From the NCBI GenBank assembly GCA_023053685.1, contig JALIGW010000028.1, positions 6,360,501 to 6,424,500 of the forward strand: 64,000 nucleotides of DNA. Direction: 5' to 3'. Positions 1-11,011 of the stretch are shown one piece after another. The position numbers were made by a program, and so were the translations under genes. The stretch is from Diadophis punctatus similis. Its lineage: Eukaryota; Chordata; Lepidosauria; Squamata; Dipsadidae. The notes beneath the pieces are model-generated. The model ran no database searches and was not told where the DNA came from. It saw only the letters and a list, made by a program, of their open reading frames with translations. Within the stretch, counting starts at the first letter, position 1; each line of letters opens with the position of its first letter.

Positions 1-1763
1 ACTCATATTTGACAAATTAAATTACCTAGTTTTAATGTAGATAGATTTATCTGTTGCATTCTTTAAAAAGGTTGCCTTTTTATAGCATTTATTTTTATGA
101 GTGAGCTTTAAATAGATGAATGTGCATCAACAGCTTCATTGAATTGGCTAGTGAAAAGCATATGATGAGTTTTCAAGCAGATATAAGCAGGATACTTCTG
201 GTGATCCGACTGTTCAGAATATCTACTGAAATATTTGCATGTGTGCAGGAACTGCTTATTCCTGTCTTTAAATTGTTACTTATATTGCACAGATGGAAGA
301 TTTTCAGCTAGATAAATTTAACTAAAGTGTTTCCAGTGATGCTCTCTTTTCTGTCTGGGCGCATTAGTTCACTAAAATTCAGATAATAAACTTATTTGCT
401 TTACGTTGCATTACATGTGGATTTACAGTTTGAATTGCCATGCTTTTTGTTTCAACATGAATTATTCTGGTCCTTCAGTGAAAAGGGTTCTTTGACCTGA
501 TGGGGGGGAAATTCAAATCCCAACTCTGTTTAAATTGAGAGATAGTTTTGCTATTTTATGGTACATCCTCCTGAATGCTCCATAGTCTCTTGAGAGTAAC
601 AATCTATTTGATAGTTTAAATCAAGAATTTTGGGAAGCAAAGAACAGGTTGGTGAGAAAGAAATAGTTTTTTTTTATCCTTCCTCTAATCCACTTGATTT
701 CTGTATTCTGTATATTATTACAAAATAAGGCTATTCAATTCCTTACTACCCTGTTTCCCCCAAAATAAGACATCCCTTGATAATAATCCCAATCGGGCTT
801 TAGAGTGCATGGCAATAAGGCCAAGCACTTATTTCAGGGATCAAAAAAATATAAGACAGGGTCTTATTTTCAGGGAAACACAGTAGCAACCTGTTTGCAG
901 AAAATAACTTCGAAAACTAATAAAAAATCTGACTTATGGAATCTCCATGCTGACCAAATAGAAGAGAACTGCTGTTTCTTTCAGCAGGCACAGACACGCA
1001 ACATGGCATTTTTGAGGCAATGTTTAATGTGTGTACAATTGTGATTTGGTATTATTACTTACCCCCCTTTCCAAAACTAGTCAGCAGAAACAAAATACAG
1101 TACACAATCTTCATTTTAGGGGGGAAATGGTTTATTTTAGGAAGGTGTACTGCATCAGTGTTCATTCTTGAAGCTGCTTAACTGCATCAAAACCTGCCCT
1201 TTGAATAAACACATGCAGTGAAATAATATAAAACTAAAATAAACGGAAAAAGTAGATTGTTTTAAAGTCTAGTTACAGTATGTAGTTTTAGACAATTAGA
1301 CCATTTGTTATGAAATATCTGCAGAGCTTTTATTGTGTTTCTGAATTGAGATATGTTTATGTAATATTTGAAATTTTGTATTTCACTTTGAACAAATTTT
1401 TGGGAAATCATGAAATCCTACATAACAATTATATTAACTCTTAATTTTGTGCTCTGAATCCAATTCATGCTTAGAAAATATACTTCTTGTGCCAGCTTTT
1501 AATTTTTCTTTCTTAATGAGTAGAAGGCATAACATCCAGAAATATAATGATTTCAGTGCTTTCAAAGATCCTCTATATTTCATCGTATTTAGTGAGCACA
1601 TAGGTCTCATAATATGGTTTATAAAATTATTAAAGCGTTTACATCTAGGTGAGAATTTTATGGCTGCATTCGAGGACAACTAAAAAGTACAAACTTATAC
1701 AAGAATATGGAAATGGCAGTACACATGATATTCTCAAAAAAGTGTTTTGTTCTTCTTGTTTAG
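1..1763 (+). other. BUB1B: BUB1B last intron (partial)
   Basis: AT-rich sequence upstream of the BUB1B terminal exon, ending in a pyrimidine-rich tract and a TAG acceptor at 1761-1763. The only recognisable insert is a 135-bp MITE at 749-883. Short open frames here show no gene-like features. Intron status is inferred from the exon that follows. Confidence 0.6.
749..883. mobile_element. short TA-flanked MITE (CCCTGTTTCCCC family)
   Basis: The ends are imperfect inverted repeats: CCCTGTTTCCCCCAAAATAAG at the left and its complement GTCTTATTTTCAGGGAAACA at the right. TA flanks both sides (747-748 and 884-885), as expected of a Tc1/mariner-like non-autonomous element. A second, very similar copy is at 43708-43840. 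There is no coding capacity. Confidence 0.75.
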
Positions 1764-1947
1764 GTCCACTGATGGTGAATTGTGGAATACATTCTTTGAC
1801 AAAATTCTGAATGCAAATGGGACATCTACTGTGCTGCTTCTGCAAGATCTCAGAGAAGCGCTGAGAAGTTCCTTTGATAGTTCTTTCACCAAACACCTTT
1901 GTGATTACATACAAAGCTGGAAGACTTTGCTGATGTTGCAGACATGA
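1764..1947 (+). CDS. BUB1B: BUB1B (BUBR1) terminal coding exon
   Basis: Last coding exon of the mitotic checkpoint kinase/pseudokinase BUBR1, which at kinetochores inhibits APC/C-Cdc20 and supports chromosome attachment. The exon follows a TTCTTCTTGTTTAG acceptor. Its first base completes a split codon, and about 60 residues then run to TGA at 1945-1947. Visible residues include ELWNTFFDKILNAN, then TVLLLQDLR and FDSSFTKHL. From memory the C-terminal tail of vertebrate BUBR1, after the kinase-like fold, has the same W..FF..ILNAN...TV..L..L......FD..F..HL pattern. PAK6 follows downstream on the same strand, matching human gene order, which supports the call strongly. The kinase-like domain and all other exons lie left of the window. 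The final residues (WKTLLMLQT) look divergent. Identification is by pattern recall, not a search. Confidence 0.8.
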
Positions 1948-3255
1948 TTCTGACATAGAGAAAGTGCCCCTCTTAAATATTTCCCTACTTTTCTACTTCC
2001 CTCTGTACCACCTAAGGCAGTGATGGCGAACCTTTTTTCCCTTGGGTGCCAAAAGTATGTGTGGGCGCGCTAGCGCGCGTGCCCACACCCATAATTCAAT
2101 GCCCCCCATGTGTCCCACCCTCCCTGCGCATGCGTGCGTGACCCCCACGCAGTGCCTCGCTGCATGTGCACGTGACACACACACACTCAGCACCCCATTT
2201 TGGGTATAGCAGGCCTCCCTGAGGCCTCCGGAGGCCAGAAACGCCCCATTTCCCAACTTCCAGTAGGTCCGTTTTTTGCCCTTCCCAGGCTCCAGAGGCT
2301 TTCTTGGAGCCTGGGGAGGGCGAAAATGGCCTCCCCCACCCCTCCGGAGGCTGAAAACGCCCTCCCAGAGCCTCCGTGTGAGCCCTGTACTTACGTGGCA
2401 TCCAAAATGGGCCGTGTGGAGACTCCTGGGAGGGGAGGGACGGCATGGGCGGAGCCAACCAAAAATCAGCATGCGCACTGGAACTGAGCTAGGGCAATGG
2501 CTCGCGTGCCCGCAGATATGGCTCCACATGCCACCTTTGGCACTCGTGCCATAGGTTCGCCATCATGGACCTAAGGCAAATGAAAGCTGATGCTTGATCT
2601 TGGTCCTGCTAGATGTATAAACAATAGGAACATTTTTCACATTTACTCATAGGTTGTCCAATGACGCTTAGCTGATGCCTTAAGAATCTGTACAGTTGCT
2701 ATCTATTGGCAATATTTTATGCTTGCTTCTCTATAAATGTCCAGAATTGACTGCTTTGAAGTATCTTAACTTTTTCATCCTTAAACTGTTGTAAATCCCT
2801 TACTTGTTTGCCTTCTTTCTGTGTAACCACTGTTTCAGTAAAATTGTTTTGTTGCCACCATGAAAATTTGAAGAATTATTGGATGAATGAAAAATGTTGA
2901 CACTATTTCTAGTTTTTGCAGCTATTTGGATTGCTATGTTCTTTAAACAAAGCTTGGTATCTAAACATGTTCGGAAACTCTGTACCAAAAAAATTCTGAA
3001 GAGGCAAAATGCCAGCTCTTTGATGTGATGTTAGTTACATAATTGGCATTTCCCTACTTTTAGTGGAAGGGGGCAGGCGAAATTATTCCTTTGCATCTGC
3101 ATTAGTACTGCCTCCACTTCTGCCGCCTATGGCTGCTATTTGGATCATGAAGAAAACTACTTTGGGCAATAGCGTTTACGTCAGTAGCAGCATTAGATCA
3201 TTGATTGCCGTGGCTATCTTCCTCAAATATTAATAAATTCATTTGGCAGTCTAAA
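1948..3255 (+). other. BUB1B: probable BUB1B 3' UTR
   Basis: Sequence after the BUB1B stop. I see no AATAAA until 3232-3237, so the 3' UTR may run to about 3250. If so, the hAT-like MITE at 2018-2568 is transcribed within it. Use of a non-canonical signal closer to the stop is possible. Confidence 0.4.
2018..2568. mobile_element. hAT-like MITE, family A (CAGTGATGGCGAACC)
   Basis: 551-bp element with terminal inverted repeats CAGTGATGGCGAACCT and AGGTTCGCCATCATGG. It is bounded by a perfect 8-bp target duplication ACCTAAGG (2010-2017 and 2569-2576). The interior is GC-rich and partly self-complementary, with no transposase. The 8-bp duplication and CAG...CTG-type ends fit the hAT superfamily. 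Open frames inside it are by-products of GC richness. Confidence 0.85.
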
Positions 3256-3431
3256 TTGTGTATAATTTGTACAGGTCATTCTGTATGTATAAAATGATAG
3301 GATATATTTCTACATTTGACCATAGATGGAAGCTGCAACCTGCTAGTAAAGAACATGCCAATCTTATGTAGTAATGCTGCCAACACTTATTCTGCTGCAG
3401 CTTAATCTCTCCTGTGGTGATTGCTCTAGAA

Positions 3432-3862
3432 CCGTGATGGCGAACCTTGGCACGCGTGCCACAGGTGGCATGTGAGCCGTTGTCCTAGCTCAGCTTCAGC
3501 ACACATGTGCATGCCGGCCAGCTGATTTTTGGCTCATGCAGAGGCTCTGGGAGTGTGTTTTCGGCCTCCGGAGGGCCTCTGGGGGAGGCAGGGGGCGTTT
3601 TCGCCCTCCCCAGGATCTAGGGAAGCCTCTGGAGCCTGGGGAGGGTGAAAAACGGGCATACCGGGCCCACCGGAAGTCGGGAAATGGGAGCGGGGGGGGT
3701 CATGCGTACATGCGCGGGGGCGGAGCAGCACAGAGAGGTGCGTGCATGTTCAGGGGGTATGGCACATGGGCATTGAATTATGGGTTTGGGCATGTGTGTC
3801 CGTGCGATAGCAGGCGCGCACGCACTTTCGGCATCCGAGGAAAAAAAGGTTCGCCATCACAG
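3432..3862. mobile_element. hAT-like MITE, family A
   Basis: 431-bp relative of the 2018 element. The ends CCGTGATGGCGAACC and GGTTCGCCATCACAG are flanked by a perfect 8-bp duplication CTCTAGAA (3424-3431 and 3863-3870). GC-rich interior, non-coding. Confidence 0.85.
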
Positions 3863-4013
3863 CTCTAGAAGATTGTTTGTATCTCATCCCTGGATATTTT
3901 TCACTGAAATTTAGTTAATAACAATGAACTAAATTGATGGCAGTGGCCCAGTTTTCTCTTTCATATAGTTAATGACCCTATGGTAATGATTGATCCCAGT
4001 TATTATAATAATA

Positions 4014-5375
4014 CCATATTTTTCAGAGTATAAGACGCACCGGAGTATAAGACGCACCTAGATTTTAGAGGAGGAAAACAAGAAAAAAAGTATTCTGAAC
4101 CAAATGGTGTAGTAATATATTATTTAATAAAATACCAGTGTAGCAGAATACTTTTTACAACCATGTACACTTTTTACAACCATATACACTTTTTACAAAC
4201 TTCAAACTTGACAGCTTTAAGACTTGTGGACTTCAACTCCCAGAATTCCTCCTCCAGTCATGCTAGCTCAGGAATGGGAGTTAAAGTCCACAAGTCTTAA
4301 AGTTGCCAAGTTTGAAGAGCCCTGTGTTAGGGGTGGCAAGGGTCTTCAAACTTGGCAAGTTGAAGACTTGTGGACTTCAACTCCCAGAATTCCTCCTCCA
4401 GTCATTCCTGAGCTAGCATGACTGGAGGAAGAATTCTGGGAGTTGAAGTCCACAAGCCCCACAGCAAACCTGGAAGTTGGTCTTCAAAGCTGTCAGGTGG
4501 CTCGCTTTGGGTAGCGGCGGCGGCTCCGTAGCTGCCTCAGGAATAGGCTTCGGCCAGCAACGGCGGCAGTGGCTTTCCCGTGGTCTGGCGGTGGCAGTGA
4601 CGGCCAGCAGCAGCGACTTTGTTTGGGGCGGTGGTGGCGGCTAGCAGCAGCGGAAGCAGCTTTGTTTGGGGCAGCCGCGGCGGCTTTTTTATGGTCTGCC
4701 GGCGGCGGCTTTCCCATAGTCCGGCGGTGGTGGCGGCTAGCAGTAGCGGAAGCGGCTTGTTTGGGGCGGCCGTGGCGGCTTTTTTATGGTCTGCCGCTGG
4801 CGGCTTTCCCGTAGTCCAGCGGTGGTGGCGATTAGCAGCAGCGGAAGCGGCTTTGTTATGGTCTGCCGCCCCAAACAAAGCCGCTTCCGCTGCTGCTAGC
4901 CGCCACCACCGCCGGACTACGGGAAAGCCGCCGGCGGCAGACCATAAAAAAGCCGCCGCGGCTGCCCCAAAAAAAGCCGCTTCCGCTGCTGCTAGCCGCC
5001 ACCACCGCCCCAAACAAAGTCGCTGCTGTTGGCCGTCACTGCTGCCAGGGCGGCCGCGGCGGCTTTTTTATGGTCTACTGCCGGCGGCTTTCCCGTAGTC
5101 CAGCGGTGGTGGCAGTTAGCAGCAGCGGAAGCGGCTTTGCTGTGGGGCAGCCGCAGCGGCTTTTCTATGGTCCGCCGCCGCCGGCTTTCCTGTGGTCCGA
5201 TGGTGGCGGCCGTGGCCAGCGGCAGCGGCTTTGTTGTGGTCCGGCGGAGGCAGCGGCGGCGGCTTTCCCGTGGTCTGGCAGTGGCCTAATGCAACATCCG
5301 GAGTATAAGACGCACCCAGTTTTTGACCCTCTTTTTTGGGGTAAAAAGGTGCGTCTTATACTCCGAAAAATATGG
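4014..5375. mobile_element. long foldback MITE (GTATAAGACGCACC ends) with GC-rich core
   Basis: 1.36-kb element. Its ends carry GAGTATAAGACGCACC and the complement GTGCGTCTTATACTC, flanked by TA at 4012-4013 and 5376-5377. Positions 4200-4475 hold inverted copies of a CTTCAACTCCCAGAATTCC-type module. Positions 4490-5290 are a very GC-rich block with GGCGGC/GCCGCC runs that folds back on itself around 4860. Open frames rich in Ala, Gly and Arg across it are low-complexity by-products. Shorter relatives are at 27581-28070 and 29593-30140. Confidence 0.75.
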
Positions 5376-5377
5376 TA

Positions 5378-6326
5378 CTTCCCAATAGTGCAGATTATTT
5401 TCTTGCTATAAGAATACTTACGAAGTTGGTCAAAAAATTTTGAATAACTTGACAATCTTTTAAAAAAATCTTTGCACTTTCTGGTTCTTGTTTTTTAAAG
5501 TCTTTTTTTTTGGTTTTAGCACAGATCTCACCAAACTTGGTAGAGTGTCCATATAGACATGTGGATGTAGAAGAACGTGTTCAATATTGTACACTTGGTC
5601 TTTCAAAATATTTGACAAAGACATGTCCTTTTATGGATTGCTAATTGATTAAAGAAAAAATGTAAATATTTACTGGCTGTTTTCTTACTGAAGGGAAGTA
5701 GGAAATGGAGTCCTTGAAATTCTGTATAGAATGTATAAACTGCTTCTTAGCCAGTTGATAGTTACTTTGACTTAGGATAAGCAGGAAACAGGTTAGATTT
5801 GGCGATGATACCAATCTATGCAAGGTGATTAAAAACAGGATGTTGTGAAAATTTTAGAAAGCTCTGGGTTAATGGCCAACCAAATGACCAATACAGTTCC
5901 ATTTAATTAAGTATAATATGTATTTTGGGCAAAAAAAATCCGTAAGTTCCCATATACAGTAACTGATATGGGGCATAAGCTATCTGTAACTAAAGAGGTC
6001 CTTATATGTGGTACATATTGTGTCTGAAACAACGTGCACACTTGGTCACTACATTTGAAAAAAGAAGAAAAGAAAATGTATAAAAGTGGGCAACCAATAT
6101 AACTGGAGCACAAATATCTGACTCTCTGTGATTTTATATACCTCAATGATCTCTCTCAGCTGATTTTTTAAAGCTAGAGTCCTAAACTTCACTACCACAA
6201 GATATTGTGTTGACCACTAAATTCAATTACTTTAGAGAAGATAATTTACATGGGGGACAGGTTTTCAGGGGCTATTAGTTTTGAGAACGAAATATGATCT
6301 CCAGGTCATGGGCAACATGCTTCAAA
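5378..6326. other. intergenic, nothing recognised
   Basis: AT-rich sequence with short chance open frames only. I see no repeat ends, splice-bounded frames or RNA genes. Confidence 0.5.
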
Positions 6327-6328
6327 TA

Positions 6329-7035
6329 CAGGTAGTCCTTGACTTATGGCTACAATTGTCCCCAAAATTTCTATTGTTAAGTGAGACATTTGTTATGTGA
6401 GTTTTGCCCCATTTTACAACCATTCTGTCAGAGTGTTGCATAAATCAAATCCAGAAACACACACAGATAACTGATTCAGCTGGATTCATTAACTTCTTTA
6501 TATACATAATAATATATATACACATATACATACAATACCACAAGTAGTTCTTCCAAGTAAACACAAGGCAGGAGAGAGCAGTTAGTTTCATTTCAGAGTT
6601 CAGAGCAGGCAGACCGAGTGGGCTGAGCCACGCCCAGCCTACTAGCTTAAGTTTCAGTTTTGATTCTCTGCACAGACTCAGATGTGTTTAAGCTCTCATT
6701 GGCTGACTTAGTTGCTATGCCTATTCATTGGCTGACCTTGTTACCATGGCTCTCCCAGTCATGAATATTCTAACACATTCTTGCCACAGTTAAGTGAATC
6801 ACTGCAATTAAATTAGTTACACAGTTGTAAAGTGAATCCGGCTTTCCCATTGACTTTTTTGTCAGAAGATCACAAAAGGCGATCACATGATCCCAGGACA
6901 CTGCAGACATCATAAATATGAACCAGTTACCAAATTTTGATCATGTGACCACAGAGATGCAATGGTTGTGTGGAAAGTGGTGCCATTGTAATTTCAAATG
7001 TCACTAAATAAAAGGTGTAAGTCAAGGACTATTGG
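6329..7035. mobile_element. CAGGTAGTCCT MITE, interrupted by a solo LTR
   Basis: The left end CAGGTAGTCCTTGACTTA follows TA at 6327-6328. The right end near 7021-7035 is the decayed complement (GTCAAGGACTA). The interior keeps the family's AAGTGAATC and GATCACATGATC blocks. The 350-bp insert at 6426-6775 splits it. Other copies in the window are at 23666, 42090, 46559 and 55596. Confidence 0.75.
6426..6775. mobile_element. solo LTR of an LTR retroelement
   Basis: 350-bp segment starting TGTCAGAG and ending TCTAACA (TG...CA with a short imperfect inverted repeat). It is flanked by a 5-bp duplication CATTC (6421-6425 and 6776-6780). Removing it restores a continuous copy of the surrounding MITE. 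An AT-rich tract with TATATA motifs lies inside. There are no internal genes, so this is a recombined solo LTR. Gypsy or endogenous-retrovirus origin cannot be decided from the LTR alone. Confidence 0.75.
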
Positions 7036-7127
7036 CACCAGTCGCAGAGGAATAGTGGTTGGAAAGGGAGACGGCTTCATTTGCTCACAAGGACCTTCAG
7101 CATCTGACCACTAACAAAGTCCTAGTT

Positions 7128-7238
7128 CAGGGGTCTCAAACTGGCGGCCTGCAAGCTGGATGCGTCACACGCAGGCCACGCCCACCCCAGCTCCACGAAT
7201 GGGGGAAACGTAACGTGATGCAGCGAGTTTGACACCTG
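7128..7238. mobile_element. short hAT-like MITE (CAGGGGTCTCAAACT)
   Basis: 111-bp element with ends CAGGGGTCTCAAACT and AGTTTGACACCTG. GTCCTAG occurs on both sides (7119-7125 and 7240-7246) but is offset by two bases on the left, so the exact target duplication is unclear. Non-coding. Confidence 0.6.
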
Positions 7239-7246
7239 TGTCCTAG

Positions 7247-8004
7247 ATTAAGATATGCCTTGGCCTGATTCAGCAGGACATGTACCTGAATGCATAACCA
7301 TAAACACATGATCCCACTTGGCGTTCTGGATGGATTACAAAGAGATTTAAAACATTATTAACAAACAGGAATGCGTTGATAGACGGCATAGGAAAATACA
7401 TTAAAACACATTAAAACAAATCTCCAACATTCAACCTCTTAAATTCAAAACTTACTCTACAAATATCTGGGAAGAAGTCCTGATACGATTTCAGTGGAGG
7501 CTCAGGGAATGCCTCCAAGTTATTCTACTTGTGGGGCCCCACAACAGAGAAGTTCTAACCACCTCTCTAATTTCATTTGCATGAGTAAGTATATATCCTA
7601 CTACATACAAGTTTTATAAAAGATTCTTTACTAGCTCAAAAGCTTGCCCTAGAGGTTCTTTTTTCCCCTCTCATGCAGTGACAAATTATGAATGTATGTT
7701 TCTTTTCAAAGCACATGTTTACGGACTTTAGAAGACGAAAACACTATTTAAAAAGTATTCATCTCCATAAGTAGTTGTGGAGGATAGCTGATGAACCACA
7801 ATATCACCTAAAGACAAATTTAGTTTATTGCTGGCATTCAACCAATTGCTGTAGTGTTATGCATAATTCTTTTTAAGTACTACAGATTCATTTACTGTGT
7901 TCAGGCATGTAACAACCAAAGACTTGTATCATTTGCCTCAAACAATGATTAAAATCTAATGTATGTTTTATAAATGTGATAAAGGGTCTATAGACTAAAT
8001 TCTG
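7247..8004. other. intergenic, nothing recognised
   Basis: AT-rich unique-looking sequence without convincing genes or element ends. Confidence 0.45.
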
Positions 8005-9990
8005 TAAAGAATGACTAAATGAGCTAGATATATTTAACTTTATGAAGAGAATACTGAGGGGAGACATGATAGCAGTCTTTCAATACTTGAAGGTCTGCCA
8101 GGGAAGAGGGCATCGTTTTATTCTCTAGAGCAGTGCTCCCCAACCAGTGTGCCACGGCACACTGGTGTGCCGTGAGGCCATGCCAAGTGTGCCGCGGCAA
8201 AAGCTCGCATCATTCAGGGGTGGCCAAACCGTGGCGCATGCACCAAATGTGGCGCATTGGATGATTGCAAGTGGCGCATTGCAATCATCCAATGGCTGAC
8301 GCCTCTCCCGCCCGCGTGACTTGCTGTCTTTTAAAACTCAAGCCTCCTCGGTCATTAAGCCTGCTGGCCGCTGCAGCGAGGCTTAATGAGCAGACCTGCT
8401 GCCCTGGACACAACAGCGAGTAACGCGAGGAGGAGGTACCGGGGCATGTCCCAGGTAGGACACGCGTCTCGCGCTGGGGGTTGGCAGGATGGGTGGGGCA
8501 GGACTGGCGGGCGGGACGGGGCGCGCGTCCTACCTGGGACTTTTCCCGGTAGCTCCAGTCACTTTCCTTGCTAATAGCGTCCAGAGCAGAGCAGCCCCTT
8601 CCAAAAGATAACGTCTTGCGAGACATTATCTTTTGGAAGGGGCTGCTCTGCTCTGGACGCTATTACGGTAGCAAGGAACGCGACTGGAGCTACCGGGAAA
8701 AGTCCCAGGTAGGACACGCGTCTCACGCTGGGGGTTGGCAGGGCGGGCGGGGCAGGACTGGCGGGCGGGACGGGGCGCGCGTCCTACCTGGGACTTTTCC
8801 CGGTAGTTCCAGTCACGGGCTGGCTTGATTTGAGGCTTGGCAGGGGGGCGTGGTGGGGCGGGGCATGAGTCCTCCCTGCTGCTTCTGTTTGTGGAAGCCG
8901 AAGAGCCTTACTGGTAGTTTGGGAGAAAGAAAGAAAGTTTTTTTGCTGCTTTCCTTCAGTGCACTCAAAAGCAGAAGCAGCAAAAAACTTTCTTTCTCCC
9001 AAACTACAGGTAAGGCTCTTCAGCTTCCACATACAGCCTGGAAAGCAGTCTCACGCGTCTCGCGCTAGGGCTGGCTTGATTTGGGGCTTGGCAGGGTGCG
9101 AGTGAGGAAGGCGTCGGCAAGAGGCGGAGCCAAAAGGGAGGGCGACAGGGATGTCTGCTTCTTAAGCCAGCAAACTTCCTTGTCGCCAAGCTCTGCCTCT
9201 TGCCGACGCCTCCTCACTTGCTGGATTGACTCGCCTGCTCTGGGCTGCCTTGGGTGGCTTGAGTTATAAAAGACAGCAAAACGCGGGTGGGAGAGGCAGG
9301 TCTTGCTCATTAAGCCTCGCTGGCCGCTGCAGTGAGGCTTAATGAGCAAGACCTGCCTCTCCCGCCCACGTTTTGCTTTCTTGGACGCCGCCATTTGCAG
9401 TCTTTTGCCCTCTGCGCATGCACACAGCGTTCTGCGCATGCGCAGAGGGCAAAACTCAAATGGCGGCATCCAGGCGGGCCCGCCCACCCGGGACGCCTGG
9501 GCCAATTGGCGCATGGTATCATTAAGGTTGGCCACCACTGATTACCTAATTATCAAATAAAATAATAAATCAAGTAATTCTGTTATGCCCAGTTTGACAT
9601 TCCTATACTATTATACTCTTCAAAACGATATTTTGAAGATTATATTTGTTTTTTATCCAATTTTTGTATGTGGTGTGCCATGGAATTTTGGGAGAGGCTA
9701 TGGTGTGCCGAGGGTGACAAAAGGTTGGGGAGCACTGCTCTAGAGCACCTAATGGTTGCACAAAAGCAATGTATGAAAGTTCATCAAAGGGAGATACAAC
9801 CTGGAAATATTTCCTCACAGAACTATTAAGCAGTGGAACAGCTTGCCTCCTGAGGTCAGTGCTCGATCACTGAAGATTTTCAAGTAAAGATTGGATAATC
9901 ATTTGTTAGAGTTGATATGAAGACTCCTGCCTTGGGCAGAGTTAGACTAGAAGGCCTCCAAGTTTTTTTTTTTCATCCCTATGACCCAAT
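8005..9990 (+). mobile_element. CR1 LINE 3' fragment split by a MITE
   Basis: Positions 8030-8130 (GGGGAGACATGATAGCAGTC and following) and 9738-9965 (AACCTGGAAATA, CAGTGGAACAGCTTGCCTCC, ending CTAGAAGGCCTCCAAG) read as one CR1 3' region on the + strand. It matches the 3' part of the CR1 at 53.1-55.5 kb. The element at 8131-9737 was inserted at CTCTAGAG. Decayed, no intact frame. Confidence 0.7.
8131..9737. mobile_element. 1.6-kb hAT-like element made of serial palindromes
   Basis: Ends CAGTGCTCCCCAACC and GGTTGGGGAGCACTG are perfect inverted repeats flanked by the 8-bp duplication CTCTAGAG (8123-8130 and 9738-9745). A second element-like pair of ends (CAGGGGTGGCC at 8215, GGCCACCACTG ending 9540) suggests one element inside another. 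The interior is a series of long inverted repeats: about 8522-8719, 8893-9031, 9102-9217, 9271-9380 and 9387-9467. Directly repeated GC-rich segments lie at about 8449-8557 and 8702-8805. No transposase is seen. Open frames on both strands are shadows of the GC-rich palindromes. Confidence 0.75.
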
Positions 9991-10411
9991 CATTATCAAA
10001 CGATGGAATTTTTAAAAAAAATCTGTGATTGCCTTAACACATTAATCATATATTTTAAAAAAATGTTTGACACCTACAAAAGTTCTGTTTGTGTTTAAAA
10101 AAATTTATGTAGCTGCCTCGGGTCTTATATTCATTCCCCTATTAATAAATATTCAAGAATACCCTTTGACTAAGTTGTTGTTTTTGATGTGCACTTCTGC
10201 TTACTAAAACATAGGAAAAACTCCCTGAGCCTCCTGCATGAACTAATACTTGACTGTCTGATTTAAGACAGTTATATTTTTTGCCAGTTATCTAGACTGT
10301 TCCTTTCTGAAGGTTAAAATTATCATTTAGCTGTAGGCTGTGAGCACTGGAGAACTGCATAACACCAAGTATCTACTGACTCATAGATAAGATTATTTAG
10401 GAAACACTACT
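9991..10411. other. intergenic, nothing recognised
   Basis: AT-rich with A/T runs. No gene or element ends identified. Confidence 0.4.
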
Positions 10412-10561
10412 CGCAGGGGTGGCCAAACTATGGTTCTTTGAGGACCTGTGGACTTCAACTCCCAGAATTCCTGAGCCAGCCATGCATGCATGGCTAGCTC
10501 AGGAATTCTGGGAGTTGAAGTCCACAGGTCCTCAAAGAACCATAGTTTGGCCACCCCTGCG
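10412..10561. mobile_element. near-perfect palindromic MITE
   Basis: The arms CGCAGGGGTGGCCAAACTAT... and ...ATAGTTTGGCCACCCCTGCG fold into an almost perfect ~150-bp hairpin centred near CATGCATGCATG. ACTACT occurs immediately outside both ends. The CTTCAACTCCCAGAATTCCTG module inside also occurs at 4230-4460. Confidence 0.75.
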
Positions 10562-10699
10562 ACTACTGTAATGTCGAAGGACTCTCAGATTACCAACTCA
10601 GATGATTTCACTCTTTTCCTTTAGTTTATCATGTTATGTGCTCATGTCTTTCTGGCTGTGATAATATTGGATGGTGCTGATCAACTATTTCTTTTTTTC

Positions 10700-10925
10700 T
10701 TTCTTTCATTCAATCAATCAATCAATCGTGTCCTATTCTTGAACTGCCTGGACAAGTCCCTGCTGTTTTCCTGGCAAGGTTTTTCAGAAGTAGTTTACCA
10801 TTGCCTGCTTCCTAGAGCTGAGTGAAAGTGACTAGCCCAAGGTCACTCAGATGACTTCGTGCCTAAGGCAGGAGCAGAATCACAGCCTACCACTTTCTAG
10901 CCTGACGCCTTAACCACTACCTGAA
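10700..10925 (-). mobile_element. tRNA-derived SINE, type 2 (Sauria-like), reverse
   Basis: Read on the minus strand, it begins with a tRNA-like head ending in GTGATTCTGCTCCTGCCTTAGG. It continues through a body matching CTGGCAAGGTTTTTCAGAAG and ends in an ATTG-type tail (10712-10729). Related copies are at 11012-11190 and 23163-23375. The family name is from memory. Confidence 0.65.
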
Positions 10926-11011
10926 ATCGGTTCTGAAAATTTCAATAATTTTGGAACTGCAGTTAATTAGTTTCAATCATTATCATTATGATTAATCATT
11001 CATCATCATAA

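Noticed and set aside
1993..2529. 178-codon minus-strand frame
   Set aside because: Lies within the hAT-like MITE with defined ends and target duplication.
4493..5289. Several 80-160-codon frames on both strands rich in Ala, Gly and Arg
   Set aside because: They come from a GC-rich foldback inside a MITE; frames on both strands overlap and no domain is present.
8285..9541. Cluster of frames of 60-157 codons on both strands
   Set aside because: They are mirror translations of palindromes in the hAT-like element, with no transposase motifs.
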